Below, piece after piece: positions 17,662-25,575 of a stretch of 40,792 nt of DNA. Position 1 is the stretch's first letter. Every line of letters starts with the position of its first letter. Both the position numbers and the translations under genes were made by a program. The DNA is taken from positions 1-40,792 of the forward strand of contig JAFTQX010000004.1 in NCBI GenBank assembly GCA_017462545.1. The letters run 5' to 3'. The notes under the pieces were generated by a model. That model did no database searches. It worked only from the letters and a program-made list of their open reading frames with translations, and had not been told where the DNA came from. The stretch comes from Clostridia bacterium. Its GTDB lineage: Bacteria; Bacillota; Clostridia; Oscillospirales; CAG-272.

Positions 17662-17886
17662 GCCGCCTTCTGTTGGAACAAACTCCAAAAGATCCTCGAT
17701 TTTACAATCTAAAACCGAGCAGATCCGTGCTAAAACGTCGATATCCAATCGTGTGATCTCGTTTTTGCAATAGTTGTTGATCTGCGTTCTTTGCATTTCA
17801 GCACGGTGACTCAGCTTATTTTTACTAAGCCCCTTTTCTTTGAGAAGGGCATCCAGCTTGATTTTAATTGTTCCGTATGGATTCAT
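17656..17886 (-). CDS. Small XRE/Cro-CI family HTH regulator
   Basis: A 76-residue single-domain DNA-binding protein. The helix-turn-helix is visible as LDALLKEKGLSKNKLSHRAEMQRTQINNYCKN, followed by ITRLDIDVLARICSVLDCKIEDLLEFVP, the classic Cro/CI ending. No ligand domain is present. ATG 17886 is preferred over an upstream in-frame ATG at 17919, because the -10 box of its promoter overlaps the latter. Probably autoregulated; targets unknown. It is divergent from the SDR/AraC/FAD operon with 143 nt between the starts, so it could also affect that operon. Confidence 0.88.
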   Translation of the reverse strand: MNPYGTIKIKLDALLKEKGLSKNKLSHRAEMQRTQINNYCKNEITRLDIDVLARICSVLDCKIEDLLEFVPTEGGE

Positions 17887-17914
17887 TGTGCACCACCAGT
17901 TTGCTTTTTTGTTT

Positions 17915-17943
17915 ATCATAGCATAAAAGGGAGGCTTTGTCTA
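17915..17943 (-). promoter_or_regulatory. Promoter of the XRE regulator
   Basis: Minus-strand TAGACA (17938-17943) and TATGAT (17915-17920), spacer 17 nt. Confidence 0.65.
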
Positions 17944-17994
17944 CATGTCTTCTCATTTTTGTGCAAAAACGGTATAGAAAAAACGGTTACTCTA

Positions 17995-18003
17995 TGCTAT
18001 AAT
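17995..18003 (+). promoter_or_regulatory. Extended -10 promoter of the SDR/AraC/FAD operon
   Basis: TGC-TATAAT (17995-18003), 26 nt before the SDR start codon. No good -35 box is seen 17 nt upstream. Confidence 0.7.
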
Positions 18004-18029
18004 GAAAGAAAAACACAAAGGAGCGACCT

Positions 18030-18734
18030 ATGAATCAACGAGTTATCGTGACCGGCGGCACCAGCGGCTACGGCCTTGCCACCGCCAAACTGTTTAAAGA
18101 AAACGGCTTTACCGTGCTCATCACCGCCCGACATGAGGATGCCCTCAAAAAGGCACAGACCGAAAGCGGGGCAGACTACATCTTCGTGCAGGACGTTTCA
18201 CGCATGGCTGATTGGCAGGCCCTTTACGCCTTTGCCCAAGAGAAGATGGGCGGGGTAGATATCCTTGTCAACAATGCGGGTGGAGGTCTTTCCATCAAGC
18301 CGATTGAAGAGCAGAGTGAGGAAGCCATTGACGCCATCATCAAACTCAATCTCAACAGCGTGATGTATGCTGCCAATGTTTTTGTTCCGGAAATGAAGGA
18401 AAGAAAGAGCGGCACCATCATCAATATCTCCTCCGTTTGTGCCACCCATGCCTGGGCTGATTGGTCGGTTTATGCCGCGGCCAAGGCCGGTGTGCTCAAC
18501 TTTACTAAGGGCCTGCAGGTCGAGCTGCAGCCCTATGGTGTGCGTGCCACCTGCATCATCCCCGCCTCGGCCAGCACCGGCTTCCAGTCGGCGGCCGGTA
18601 TTGGTGAAACGGCCGATTCGCTTTCCTGTGACGACATCGCCTCTGCCGTTTATTATGCCGCTACCTTGCCCGCACGCGCCATCGTAGAGGAGATGACCGT
18701 GTGGGGCATGAGCCAGATGGTGCAGCCGCTGTGA
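18030..18734 (+). CDS. Short-chain dehydrogenase/reductase (SDR)
   Basis: A 234-residue classical SDR. It has the nucleotide-binding VTGGTSGYGLA at residues 6-16, the structural NNAG near residue 81, and the catalytic serine in INISSV with the tyrosine/lysine pair of YAAAK. Cytoplasmic NAD(P)-dependent oxidoreductase of unknown substrate. ATG 18030 has AAGGAG upstream. First gene of a three-gene operon: its TGA overlaps the ATG of the AraC regulator (TGATG), indicating translational coupling. The basic residues in LITARHED after the second beta strand suggest NADPH, an inference only. Confidence 0.92.
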   Translation: MNQRVIVTGGTSGYGLATAKLFKENGFTVLITARHEDALKKAQTESGADYIFVQDVSRMADWQALYAFAQEKMGGVDILVNNAGGGLSIKPIEEQSEEAIDAIIKLNLNSVMYAANVFVPEMKERKSGTIINISSVCATHAWADWSVYAAAKAGVLNFTKGLQVELQPYGVRATCIIPASASTGFQSAAGIGETADSLSCDDIASAVYYAATLPARAIVEEMTVWGMSQMVQPL

Positions 18735-19546
18735 TGAGCGGTATCGAGAAGATCAATGTCGTCATTGATTATATCGAGGCGCATTTGACCGAGGAGCTGG
18801 CAGGCACCACGCTTGCTCACATGGCAGGTCTTTCTGTCTACGAGTTTCGCCGTATTTTCTCCTTTATTGTCGGTTTGCCGGTTGGTGAATATGTGCGTCG
18901 CCGTCGCCTGACGCTGGCAGGAGAGGATATCAAGTCCGGGCGCGGCAGCTTGCAGGAGATCGGTCTGCGCTACGGTTACGAGATTGCCTCTTCTTTTGGG
19001 CGCGCCTTTCGAGAGTACCACGGCGTTTCTCCTAAGGATGCGCGCTGCTCTGATATATCCCTGAAATCTTACGCGCGCCCCGCCTTTGATTTGGTCGTGC
19101 GCGGCGGAGAGGAGCTTTCCTATACCATCCGTTCCTTGCCGCGCATGGCGATCGTTGGTGTGCGTGCTCTCTCTCCGCTTACCGACACCGTTTGCTGTGA
19201 GAGTGTGTGGCATCGCTTTGAAAAGACCGTGCCTGAACGAGAAGGTGAGCCATTGTATGCTGCCTATCTCAACGGTGAAGAGCAGGTCGATTGCTGCGTT
19301 GGTTATCTTTCGGATACCGCGCAGGAAGCCGAAAACAGCATGATCGTACCGCCCGCGCAATGGGTCTGCTTTGATCTGCCCGAGGATGCCGGCGAGCAAG
19401 AGATCAACGCGCTGTATAGCCGCATTTTGTATACCTTTTTACCCTCAAGCAGCTATTGCTTGCAAGAGGCAATGCCGAATTTGGAGATCTTTCCGCCAAA
19501 CGGCGGCATGACCGTGATGATTCCCATAAAGGAGAAAAACGCATGA
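18734..19546 (+). CDS. AraC family regulator with C-terminal effector-binding (GyrI-like) domain
   Basis: A 270-residue protein with the AraC double HTH at the N-terminus (about residues 5-105, including LQEIGLRYGYEIASSFGRAFREYHGVSPKDAR). A GyrI/AraE-type effector-binding domain follows (about 110-270, starting YTIRSLPRMAIVGVRALSPL). This order is the reverse of classical AraC and matches the Rob/SoxS-like group that senses small hydrophobic molecules. The ATG at 18734 overlaps the SDR stop, and its own TGA overlaps the next ATG (ATGA), so three genes are translated as a coupled set. Confidence 0.92.
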   Translation: MSGIEKINVVIDYIEAHLTEELAGTTLAHMAGLSVYEFRRIFSFIVGLPVGEYVRRRRLTLAGEDIKSGRGSLQEIGLRYGYEIASSFGRAFREYHGVSPKDARCSDISLKSYARPAFDLVVRGGEELSYTIRSLPRMAIVGVRALSPLTDTVCCESVWHRFEKTVPEREGEPLYAAYLNGEEQVDCCVGYLSDTAQEAENSMIVPPAQWVCFDLPEDAGEQEINALYSRILYTFLPSSSYCLQEAMPNLEIFPPNGGMTVMIPIKEKNA

Positions 19547-21468
19547 GTAGCTTGTTTGTAGAGGCAGAGTCCTTTTCCGAAAAGGGCGGCTGGCTGATAG
19601 ATCAGCAATCCACCGCCGAAATGGGCTCTCCCTATTTGATGGCACATGGTCTCGGCATTCCGGTTCCCGATGCTGTGACCACCGTAGAGATCCAAGAACC
19701 GGGCACCTATCGCCTCTATGTCCGCACGCGGGATTGGACAGCCCTCTGGCATCGCGGCACGCCTGCGGGTCGCTTTACCGTGCTGGTGGATGGTCAGCCA
19801 TCTTCTGTGCTCGGCAACGAGGGGGAAGATTGGCATTGGCAGGCGGGGGGCGAATTTGCCCTCACCCCCGGCAAGCATACGCTTGCCCTGCATGATCTCA
19901 CCGGCTTTAACGGCCGCTGCGACGCCATTTTCCTTTCTACCGATACCACCCCGCCCGATGAGTCGGAGGCGTTGGAAGCGTTCCGCGATTCCTTTGTTTC
20001 TCCTGCCGTGATCGAAGAGGAAACCGTCTACGACCTGCTTGTTGCGGGCGGCGGCGTGGCGGGCATTTGCACCGCGCTTTCTGCCGCGCGCATGGGACTT
20101 TCGGTGCTTCTCGTCCACGACCGTGCCATTTTAGGCGGCTGTAACAGCTCAGAGGTGCGTGTTTGCATGGGCGGCCTCATTCATTGTGGGCTTTATCCCA
20201 ATCTTGGCCATATCGTCAAGGAGATCGAGCCGATCTTCGGCACGCCGGATGTCTTTGCCGCGCCGTATTTTGAAGATCACCGCAAGCACGCCGTTTTTCA
20301 AATGTGGGAAACAAAGGGTAAATGTAAAAGAGCCTTGCAGGAGCAGGTCATTGCGTGCGAATGTGATGGCGGCGTGATCCGATCGGTTACCACCCGCTCG
20401 ACCGTGAGCGGACAAAAGAAGAAATACCGCGCGCACCTGTATGCCGATTGCACGGGGGATGCTGTGCTTTCTCGCATGGCCGGTGCTGCTACCATGTACG
20501 GAAGAGAGGCGAAGGAGACCTTTGGCGAGAGCCTTGGCGCACCGCAGCATGAAGACTTGGTCATGGGGCAATCTATTCGTTGGTATTCCGAGAAAACGGC
20601 AGAGCCGTCTTCCTTCCCGGATATTGATTTTGCCCTGCCGATTGAGGAGGATTCCTGCCTCCACGTTCGCAATGGCGACTGGGAGCAGGAAAGCGGCTAT
20701 CGCCGAAGGATGGGGGAGGAGACCGAGTATATCCGCGATTACGGTCTGCTTGCCATTTTCAGCAACTGGTCGTGGCAGAAAAATCACTCGCCGCGCCGTG
20801 ATGAATACGCAAGAGATCGTTTGGTATGGGCCTCGCACCTCGGCGGCAAGCGTGAGAGCTATCGCGTGGTGGGGGACTATGTGCTCAACCAAAATGATAT
20901 CGAAAGCCGCGTGATCTATCCCGATGCGACTGCCGCCCTGACTTGGGATATTGATATGCATTTCCCCGAGATGACAAATGAGATGGCTTTTGGCGAGGCC
21001 TTCCGCTCCTTTGCCTACCACCGTGGGATTCGTGAGCCGTATCCCATGCCATATCGCTGCCTTTACGCACGGGATGTTGCCAACCTCTTTCTCGGCGGCA
21101 GAACGGTCAGCACCTCGCACGTTGCCTTTGCGTCTGTCCGCGTGATGCGTACGCTCGGTATGCTGGGCGAGGTGGTCGGGCTTGCTTCTGCCATCTGCCG
21201 CAAGCATGATTGCCTGCCGCGTGGGGTGTACGAAAACCACCTTGACGAGCTGAAGGCCGCGATGGAGGCAGGCGTTCCGTCGCCCGATTCCTTTGAGGGC
21301 GCGTGTGACGGAAAGGAAGGCTACCACTTTAAGGATGCCGGCTGGATCTGGGCGGGTAAATCCTACAAGGATAACCCGCATTACGAGAAGATCCGTCAAA
21401 ACATCCTGCGTATGGGGTTAGATCACCTTGATCCGTCCTTTACGGAAAATAGCAAAAAGGACTTGTAA
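19543..21468 (+). CDS. FAD-dependent oxidoreductase with N-terminal carbohydrate-binding-like domain
   Basis: A 641-residue protein. Residues about 1-145 look like a beta-sandwich CBM/DUF-type module (starting FVEAESFSEKGGW, later GRFTVLVDG and KHTLALHDLTGFNGRCDAIFLS). From about residue 164 a FAD-binding Rossmann domain begins (DLLVAGGGVAGICTALSAA, then LGGCNSSEVRV), of the PF12831-type FAD oxidoreductase family. A late FAD segment is NLFLGGRTVSTSHVAFASVRVMRTLGMLG. There is no signal peptide. Substrate unknown; a sugar-derived molecule is suggested by the N-terminal module and regulator context. ATG 19543 overlaps the AraC stop and has AAAGGAG upstream. Confidence 0.85.
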   Translation: MSSLFVEAESFSEKGGWLIDQQSTAEMGSPYLMAHGLGIPVPDAVTTVEIQEPGTYRLYVRTRDWTALWHRGTPAGRFTVLVDGQPSSVLGNEGEDWHWQAGGEFALTPGKHTLALHDLTGFNGRCDAIFLSTDTTPPDESEALEAFRDSFVSPAVIEEETVYDLLVAGGGVAGICTALSAARMGLSVLLVHDRAILGGCNSSEVRVCMGGLIHCGLYPNLGHIVKEIEPIFGTPDVFAAPYFEDHRKHAVFQMWETKGKCKRALQEQVIACECDGGVIRSVTTRSTVSGQKKKYRAHLYADCTGDAVLSRMAGAATMYGREAKETFGESLGAPQHEDLVMGQSIRWYSEKTAEPSSFPDIDFALPIEEDSCLHVRNGDWEQESGYRRRMGEETEYIRDYGLLAIFSNWSWQKNHSPRRDEYARDRLVWASHLGGKRESYRVVGDYVLNQNDIESRVIYPDATAALTWDIDMHFPEMTNEMAFGEAFRSFAYHRGIREPYPMPYRCLYARDVANLFLGGRTVSTSHVAFASVRVMRTLGMLGEVVGLASAICRKHDCLPRGVYENHLDELKAAMEAGVPSPDSFEGACDGKEGYHFKDAGWIWAGKSYKDNPHYEKIRQNILRMGLDHLDPSFTENSKKDL

Positions 21469-21479
21469 AAGTCCTTTTT
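21454..21479 (+). terminator. Terminator of the SDR/AraC/FAD operon
   Basis: AAAAAGGACTT/AAGTCCTTTTT with a GTAA loop; the stop codon of the FAD gene lies in the loop and the T-run follows. Confidence 0.85.
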
Positions 21480-21482
21480 CTA

Positions 21483-21511
21483 TTGCTTTTCTGTGCAGAG
21501 TGTGGTATATT
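21483..21511 (+). promoter_or_regulatory. Promoter of the sigma-factor operon
   Basis: TTGCTT (21483-21488), 17-nt spacer, TATATT (21506-21511) with TGG extended -10. Confidence 0.65.
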
Positions 21512-21587
21512 GAAAAAACAAGAAAAGATGTAACCAATTCCTTAAAATTCCGCCTTGGTAAATGAGGGCAGAGAAAGGAGCGCGGAC

Positions 21588-22145
21588 ATGGAAGACAGCG
21601 GGATTATCGACCTCTTTTTTGCGCGGGACGAACGCGCCATCCGTGAGACGGACGGCAAGTATGGCCCACGTCTGCGCCGCTACGCCTCGCGCCTGGTGGA
21701 GGACGAGGGGGATGGCGAGGGCTGCGTGAATGATACCTATCTGCAGGCATGGGAGCGCATTCCGCCTACGCGACCGGTCGTTTATGAGGCGTTTCTTTTT
21801 AAGATGTTGCGTCATATCTGCTTGGATCTATTAGATTATCGCCGTGCGGGGAAGCGCAGCGCCTGCCTTGTGGAGCTATCCGAGGAGCTACTGACCTGCC
21901 TGCCGCACGCAGAGGGAGTAGAGGATGGTATGATGGCAAAGCAGCTTGCCACGTTGATCGATGCCTTTTTGCGCAAGCAAAAGGAGGAGGCGCGCATCAC
22001 CTTTGTGCGCCGCTATTTTCACGGCCAGTCGATTGCCGAGATCGCACGCGCGGGCGGCATTGGTGAAAGCCGTGTCAAGGCTACGCTGTTCCGCATGCGA
22101 AATAAGCTGCGCCGTGTGTTAGAGGAGGAGGGGTACGTGCTATGA
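21588..22145 (+). CDS. RNA polymerase sigma factor, ECF-type (sigma-70 family)
   Basis: A 185-residue sigma factor. Region 2 spans about residues 10-80 (GKYGPRLRRYASRLV, then GEGCVNDTYLQAWERIPPTRP, the region 2.2-2.4 core, and HICLDLLDYRRAGKR). Region 4 is the C-terminal HTH (FVRRYFHGQSIAEIARAGGIGESRVKATLFRMRNKLRRVLEEEG). It lacks regions 1 and 3, as in ECF factors. ATG 21588 has AAAGGAG 7 nt upstream. The stop overlaps the ATG of a membrane protein, the usual sigma/anti-sigma pairing. Confidence 0.92.
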   Translation: MEDSGIIDLFFARDERAIRETDGKYGPRLRRYASRLVEDEGDGEGCVNDTYLQAWERIPPTRPVVYEAFLFKMLRHICLDLLDYRRAGKRSACLVELSEELLTCLPHAEGVEDGMMAKQLATLIDAFLRKQKEEARITFVRRYFHGQSIAEIARAGGIGESRVKATLFRMRNKLRRVLEEEGYVL

Positions 22146-22765
22146 AGGAATATACGCTTTTGCGCGCCATCGGCGAGATCGGTGAAGATCTGATCGCGGA
22201 AGGGAGCGATGATGCCGCCTTTTTTGCTGCTTGTCGCGCCCGTCGGTTGTCGCACCCTGTGCGCGGCTTGTTGGCGGCTTGTGTTGCGCTGGTCATGCTG
22301 GTGCTGCCTCTTTTTTCGCTTCTGCCTGCCATGCTGCCGGCCGCCGGTGGAAATGCTATGCCGCCCGAATATGCAGGTGATATATCGGATGGTCTGCTGG
22401 ATGATGTGGGAAATGGTGATCTATCTTTTTCCGTAGAGGGGGAACAAATACTGGTGTCACCGTTGCCGCAGCAGGGGAGCGCGGCTGATGGCGTGACGCT
22501 GCAGTTTTCTCTTCCTGCGTGGAAGGGGTATACACTCTTGCTCTGCACGGAGAGCGAGGGGGTGATCTCTTCGCAGACGCAGATCGATCTTTCAACGGTA
22601 CCGCTTGATCCAAACGGGCGTCATGCCGTTTCGATCACGCTTTGGCCAAAAGCAGAGGCAAGCGAGGGAAGCGTTACCTTTTCTGTGGTTTGGTTGGAGA
22701 AGACCCTTTGGCAGAAAACCTGCTCCTATCGGGTAACGGATGATATGCTCACCATTGATCAGTAA
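22142..22765 (+). CDS. Putative anti-sigma factor (single-pass membrane protein)
   Basis: A 207-residue protein with a cytoplasmic N-terminus of about 40 residues (MKEYTLLRAIGEIGEDLIAEGSDD...), one transmembrane span (about 42-67, LLAACVALVMLVLPLFSLLPAML) and an extracytoplasmic beta-rich domain of about 130 residues. No zinc-binding HxxxCxxC anti-sigma motif is present. The role is inferred from the 4-nt ATGA overlap with the sigma-factor gene and the one-span topology, typical of membrane anti-sigma factors. The outer domain is not recognised. Confidence 0.65.
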   Translation: MKEYTLLRAIGEIGEDLIAEGSDDAAFFAACRARRLSHPVRGLLAACVALVMLVLPLFSLLPAMLPAAGGNAMPPEYAGDISDGLLDDVGNGDLSFSVEGEQILVSPLPQQGSAADGVTLQFSLPAWKGYTLLLCTESEGVISSQTQIDLSTVPLDPNGRHAVSITLWPKAEASEGSVTFSVVWLEKTLWQKTCSYRVTDDMLTIDQ

Positions 22766-22770
22766 TACGC

Positions 22771-22802
22771 ACCGCATGGGGATTCGTCTCCATGCGGTTT
22801 TG
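22771..22802 (+). terminator. Terminator with TTCG tetraloop after the anti-sigma gene
   Basis: ACCGCATGGGGA/TCTCCATGCGGT, 12 pairs including one G-U, closed by a TTCG tetraloop and followed by TTTGT. Confidence 0.8.
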
Positions 22803-22831
22803 TCTTCCGATAGAGATTTTTGAAAAAAGCC

Positions 22832-22860
22832 TTGCCTTGCCTACGGGCGTGTGCTATAAT
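22832..22860 (+). promoter_or_regulatory. Promoter of the hydrolase/ABC operon
   Basis: TTGCCT (22832-22837), 17-nt spacer ending in TGC, TATAAT (22855-22860). Confidence 0.75.
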
Positions 22861-22891
22861 ATATCTGTAATTTCTTTTTTTGAGGTGTCTT

Positions 22892-23617
22892 ATGAGGGAA
22901 TCTACCTGGCATGATTTTCGGCGTATTGATTTTGAGTTTGAGGGGATGGACGCGATTTTGGTATTCCCCGATGAAGCAAATAACGAGAAGAACTGGCTGC
23001 TGAAGACCGAGTATTTTGGTGCCTTTCAAGGCTTTGAGCTGGAAATGGTCAAGCGCGGCTGGCATCTTGCTTATGTCAAAAATATCACCCGCTGGTGCAA
23101 GGATGAGGATCTTGACCGCAAGGCACGCTTTGCAGAATTTCTCTCGCGCGAATATGGGCTCTATCCCAAGTGTGTGCCGGTCGGCATGAGCTGCGGCGGT
23201 CTGATCGGCTTCAAGCTGGCTGCCCGCCATCCAGCATGCGTTTCCGCCCTGTATTTGGATGCCCCCGTGATGAATTTCCTCTCCTGCCCCGCAGGCCTTG
23301 GCGGCAAGTGCGGCAATGAGATGCTGCCGGAATTTACAGCAGCTATGGGGATGGGGCTTTCCGAGTTGATCTGTTACCGCGAGCATCCGATCGATCAAAT
23401 GCACCTGCTGCTTGAGAATAAGATCCCGATTGTCATGGTTTATGGCGATTCTGACCGCACGGTTCCCTATGTGGAGAATGGCGCGCTGCTGGAAAAGTAC
23501 TACCGTGAAAACGGCGGCGAGCTGCTTGCCATCGGCAAGGCCGGCTGTGACCACCACCCGCACGGGCTTGAGGATCCTACCCCTATTATTGAATTTGTAG
23601 AGGCACATCGCCTGTAA
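22892..23617 (+). CDS. Alpha/beta hydrolase family protein
   Basis: A 241-residue alpha/beta hydrolase. The nucleophile elbow is GMSCGGLIGFKLAARHP (serine near residue 105), the acid is in VMVYGDSDRTVPY, and the histidine is in the cluster GCDHHPHGLEDPTPI near the C-terminus. No signal peptide. Similar proteins are annotated as S9-like peptidases or acyl hydrolases; the substrate is not predictable. ATG 22892 has TGAGGTG upstream. It is 21 nt upstream of an ABC exporter and shares its transcript, so it may process or protect against the exported compound. Confidence 0.82.
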   Translation: MRESTWHDFRRIDFEFEGMDAILVFPDEANNEKNWLLKTEYFGAFQGFELEMVKRGWHLAYVKNITRWCKDEDLDRKARFAEFLSREYGLYPKCVPVGMSCGGLIGFKLAARHPACVSALYLDAPVMNFLSCPAGLGGKCGNEMLPEFTAAMGMGLSELICYREHPIDQMHLLLENKIPIVMVYGDSDRTVPYVENGALLEKYYRENGGELLAIGKAGCDHHPHGLEDPTPIIEFVEAHRL

Positions 23618-23638
23618 GACAAGAAAGGAGGCCGTCCT

Positions 23639-25525
23639 ATGGAACCAAAGCATAGGTCGCCCCATAAGACAAAGGAAAAACGCGGCATTCGCGGCTTTTT
23701 TCAGGATATGATTTTCGGCTTTTGCAGCCGTCTGTTCTACATCATTTCTCTGGTGTGGGAGGCGAAAAAGAGCATTTTGTTTGTGCTGGCTCTTCTTTGC
23801 CTGCTGGATGGCGTTTTGCCTGTTGTTGGTGCTTATATCGGGGCAGAACTGCTCAATCGTCTTGCACTTGCCATCACAGGGCAGCTAACCGATTTTACGC
23901 TCATACTCTATCCGCTGATTGCGCTGTTTGTGCAGCAGTTTCTGAATCGCATTACCGGTCGTATCAGTACCATGACCACCCGCATCGCGGGGGAGCTGGT
24001 CTCCAATCATATTCGATTGAAGATCATCTGCAAGGCGCGCAGCGTTGATCTTGGCAGCTTTGACCGCCCGGAGTTTTACGAAAAGCTGGAAAACGCCAAC
24101 CGCGAGGCAGGGCATCGCCCCATTCAGATTCTTTCTGCCACCTTCAATGTCATCAGTGCCGCTATCAGTGCGGTCAGCTTTGTGGTCATTTTGGCAGGGC
24201 TGCACCCCGCCGCTCCCCTCTTGATCCTGCTGATGGCATTGCCGGGGGCGGTGATCAACTACATTTACCGCCGCAAGACCTTCCTGTATATGCGTCACCG
24301 CTCCAAGGATCGTCGGCAGATGAACTATTATGCCTCCGTGATGACCAATAAGGATATGGTCAAAGAGATTCGCCTGCTGGGGCTTTCCGATACCTTTATC
24401 GGCAAGTTTCGGGCGGTATTTGCGCGTTATTACGCGGGCATTAAGCGTCTCATTCTGCATGAGGGCTTTTGGCATATCGCCATCTCGCTTGCCACCGTGC
24501 TCGCCAATGCTGTACTCTTTGTATATGTGGCGCATGAGGTGGCCTATGGCCCGTTGCAGCTGGGTGATTACTCGCTCTATACCGGTGCGCTCAACTCCAT
24601 CGTTTCCTATGTCAACACCCTCGTCACCATGACCGCCACCATTTACGAAGGCACCCTGTTTATCGATAACATGATGACCTTTATGCGTGAGGAGGAGACC
24701 ATCGTTCCCACGCTTGCCGAGCCGGTTCTTCCCGCCCGCGGCCGTCATGTTGTAGAGTTTCGCGACGTGTGCTTTGCGTATCCCGGTACAGAAAACAACG
24801 TGCTTGACCATATCAATCTGCGCCTGGAAAGCGGGCAGATCACCGTGCTGGTCGGGCTGAACGGTGCGGGCAAAACAACGCTCATCAAGCTGCTCACCCG
24901 CCTGTACGACCCAACCGAGGGCGTGATTCTTTTGGATGGACGGGATATCCGCGAGTATGATGTCCGTGAGCTATATAAGATCTTTGGTATCGTCTTCCAG
25001 GATTTCGGCAAGTATGCTGTCAGCGTGCGAGAAAACATCTCGTTTGGTGATGTTGATCTTCCAATTCATGAAGATCGTGTGCGTGCTGCCGCCAGGGAAA
25101 GCGCAGCTGCCGAGTTTATTGAGGGGCTGCCGGATGGCTACGATACGCCGCTCATGCGTTATTTTGAAGAAAATGGCACCGAGCTGTCGATCGGCCAATG
25201 GCAAAAGCTGTCGGTTGCACGCGCCTTCTATAAACAGTCGGACATCCTGATTCTCGATGAGCCGACCGCCTCGCTTGATCCGCTTGCCGAGCAGGAGGTA
25301 TTTAACCAGTTCGGCCGCCTTGGGGATGATAAGATCACCATCTTCGTCTCCCACCGTCTCTCCAGCGCAACCGTGGCCGATCAGGTCGTGGTGCTGGAAT
25401 ACGGCAAGATCATCGAATGTGGCAACCACCGTGAGCTGATGAAGCAAAAGGGCAAATATCACCGTCTCTTTACCACGCAGGCCAGCCGCTATCTGGATGA
25501 AGAGGATGACCCGGTGACCGAATAA
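23639..25525 (+). CDS. ABC exporter, fused permease and ATPase
   Basis: A 628-residue half-transporter. The N-terminal membrane domain (about residues 30-330) has five to six hydrophobic spans. The C-terminal nucleotide-binding domain has Walker A GLNGAGKTT (406-414), Q-loop in GIVFQDFGKY, signature LSIGQWQ (variant of LSGGQ), Walker B ILILDEPTASLD and the H-loop in FVSHRLSS. The LSIGQWQK signature and the short membrane region fit bacterial peptide, lantibiotic or multidrug exporters. It probably acts as a homodimer in the cytoplasmic membrane. ATG 23639 has AAAGGAGG upstream. No partner half-transporter is encoded nearby. Confidence 0.93.
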   Translation: MEPKHRSPHKTKEKRGIRGFFQDMIFGFCSRLFYIISLVWEAKKSILFVLALLCLLDGVLPVVGAYIGAELLNRLALAITGQLTDFTLILYPLIALFVQQFLNRITGRISTMTTRIAGELVSNHIRLKIICKARSVDLGSFDRPEFYEKLENANREAGHRPIQILSATFNVISAAISAVSFVVILAGLHPAAPLLILLMALPGAVINYIYRRKTFLYMRHRSKDRRQMNYYASVMTNKDMVKEIRLLGLSDTFIGKFRAVFARYYAGIKRLILHEGFWHIAISLATVLANAVLFVYVAHEVAYGPLQLGDYSLYTGALNSIVSYVNTLVTMTATIYEGTLFIDNMMTFMREEETIVPTLAEPVLPARGRHVVEFRDVCFAYPGTENNVLDHINLRLESGQITVLVGLNGAGKTTLIKLLTRLYDPTEGVILLDGRDIREYDVRELYKIFGIVFQDFGKYAVSVRENISFGDVDLPIHEDRVRAAARESAAAEFIEGLPDGYDTPLMRYFEENGTELSIGQWQKLSVARAFYKQSDILILDEPTASLDPLAEQEVFNQFGRLGDDKITIFVSHRLSSATVADQVVVLEYGKIIECGNHRELMKQKGKYHRLFTTQASRYLDEEDDPVTE

Positions 25526-25535
25526 ACCGAAAACA

Positions 25536-25567
25536 AAAGCAGCGCAGCCGTACGGCTGCGCTGCTTT
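25536..25567. terminator. Bidirectional terminator after the ABC exporter
   Basis: Perfect 32-nt palindrome, AAAGCAGCGCAGCCGT and its complement; shared with the convergent FAD oxidoreductase gene. Confidence 0.85.
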
Positions 25568-25575
25568 CCTGTATT

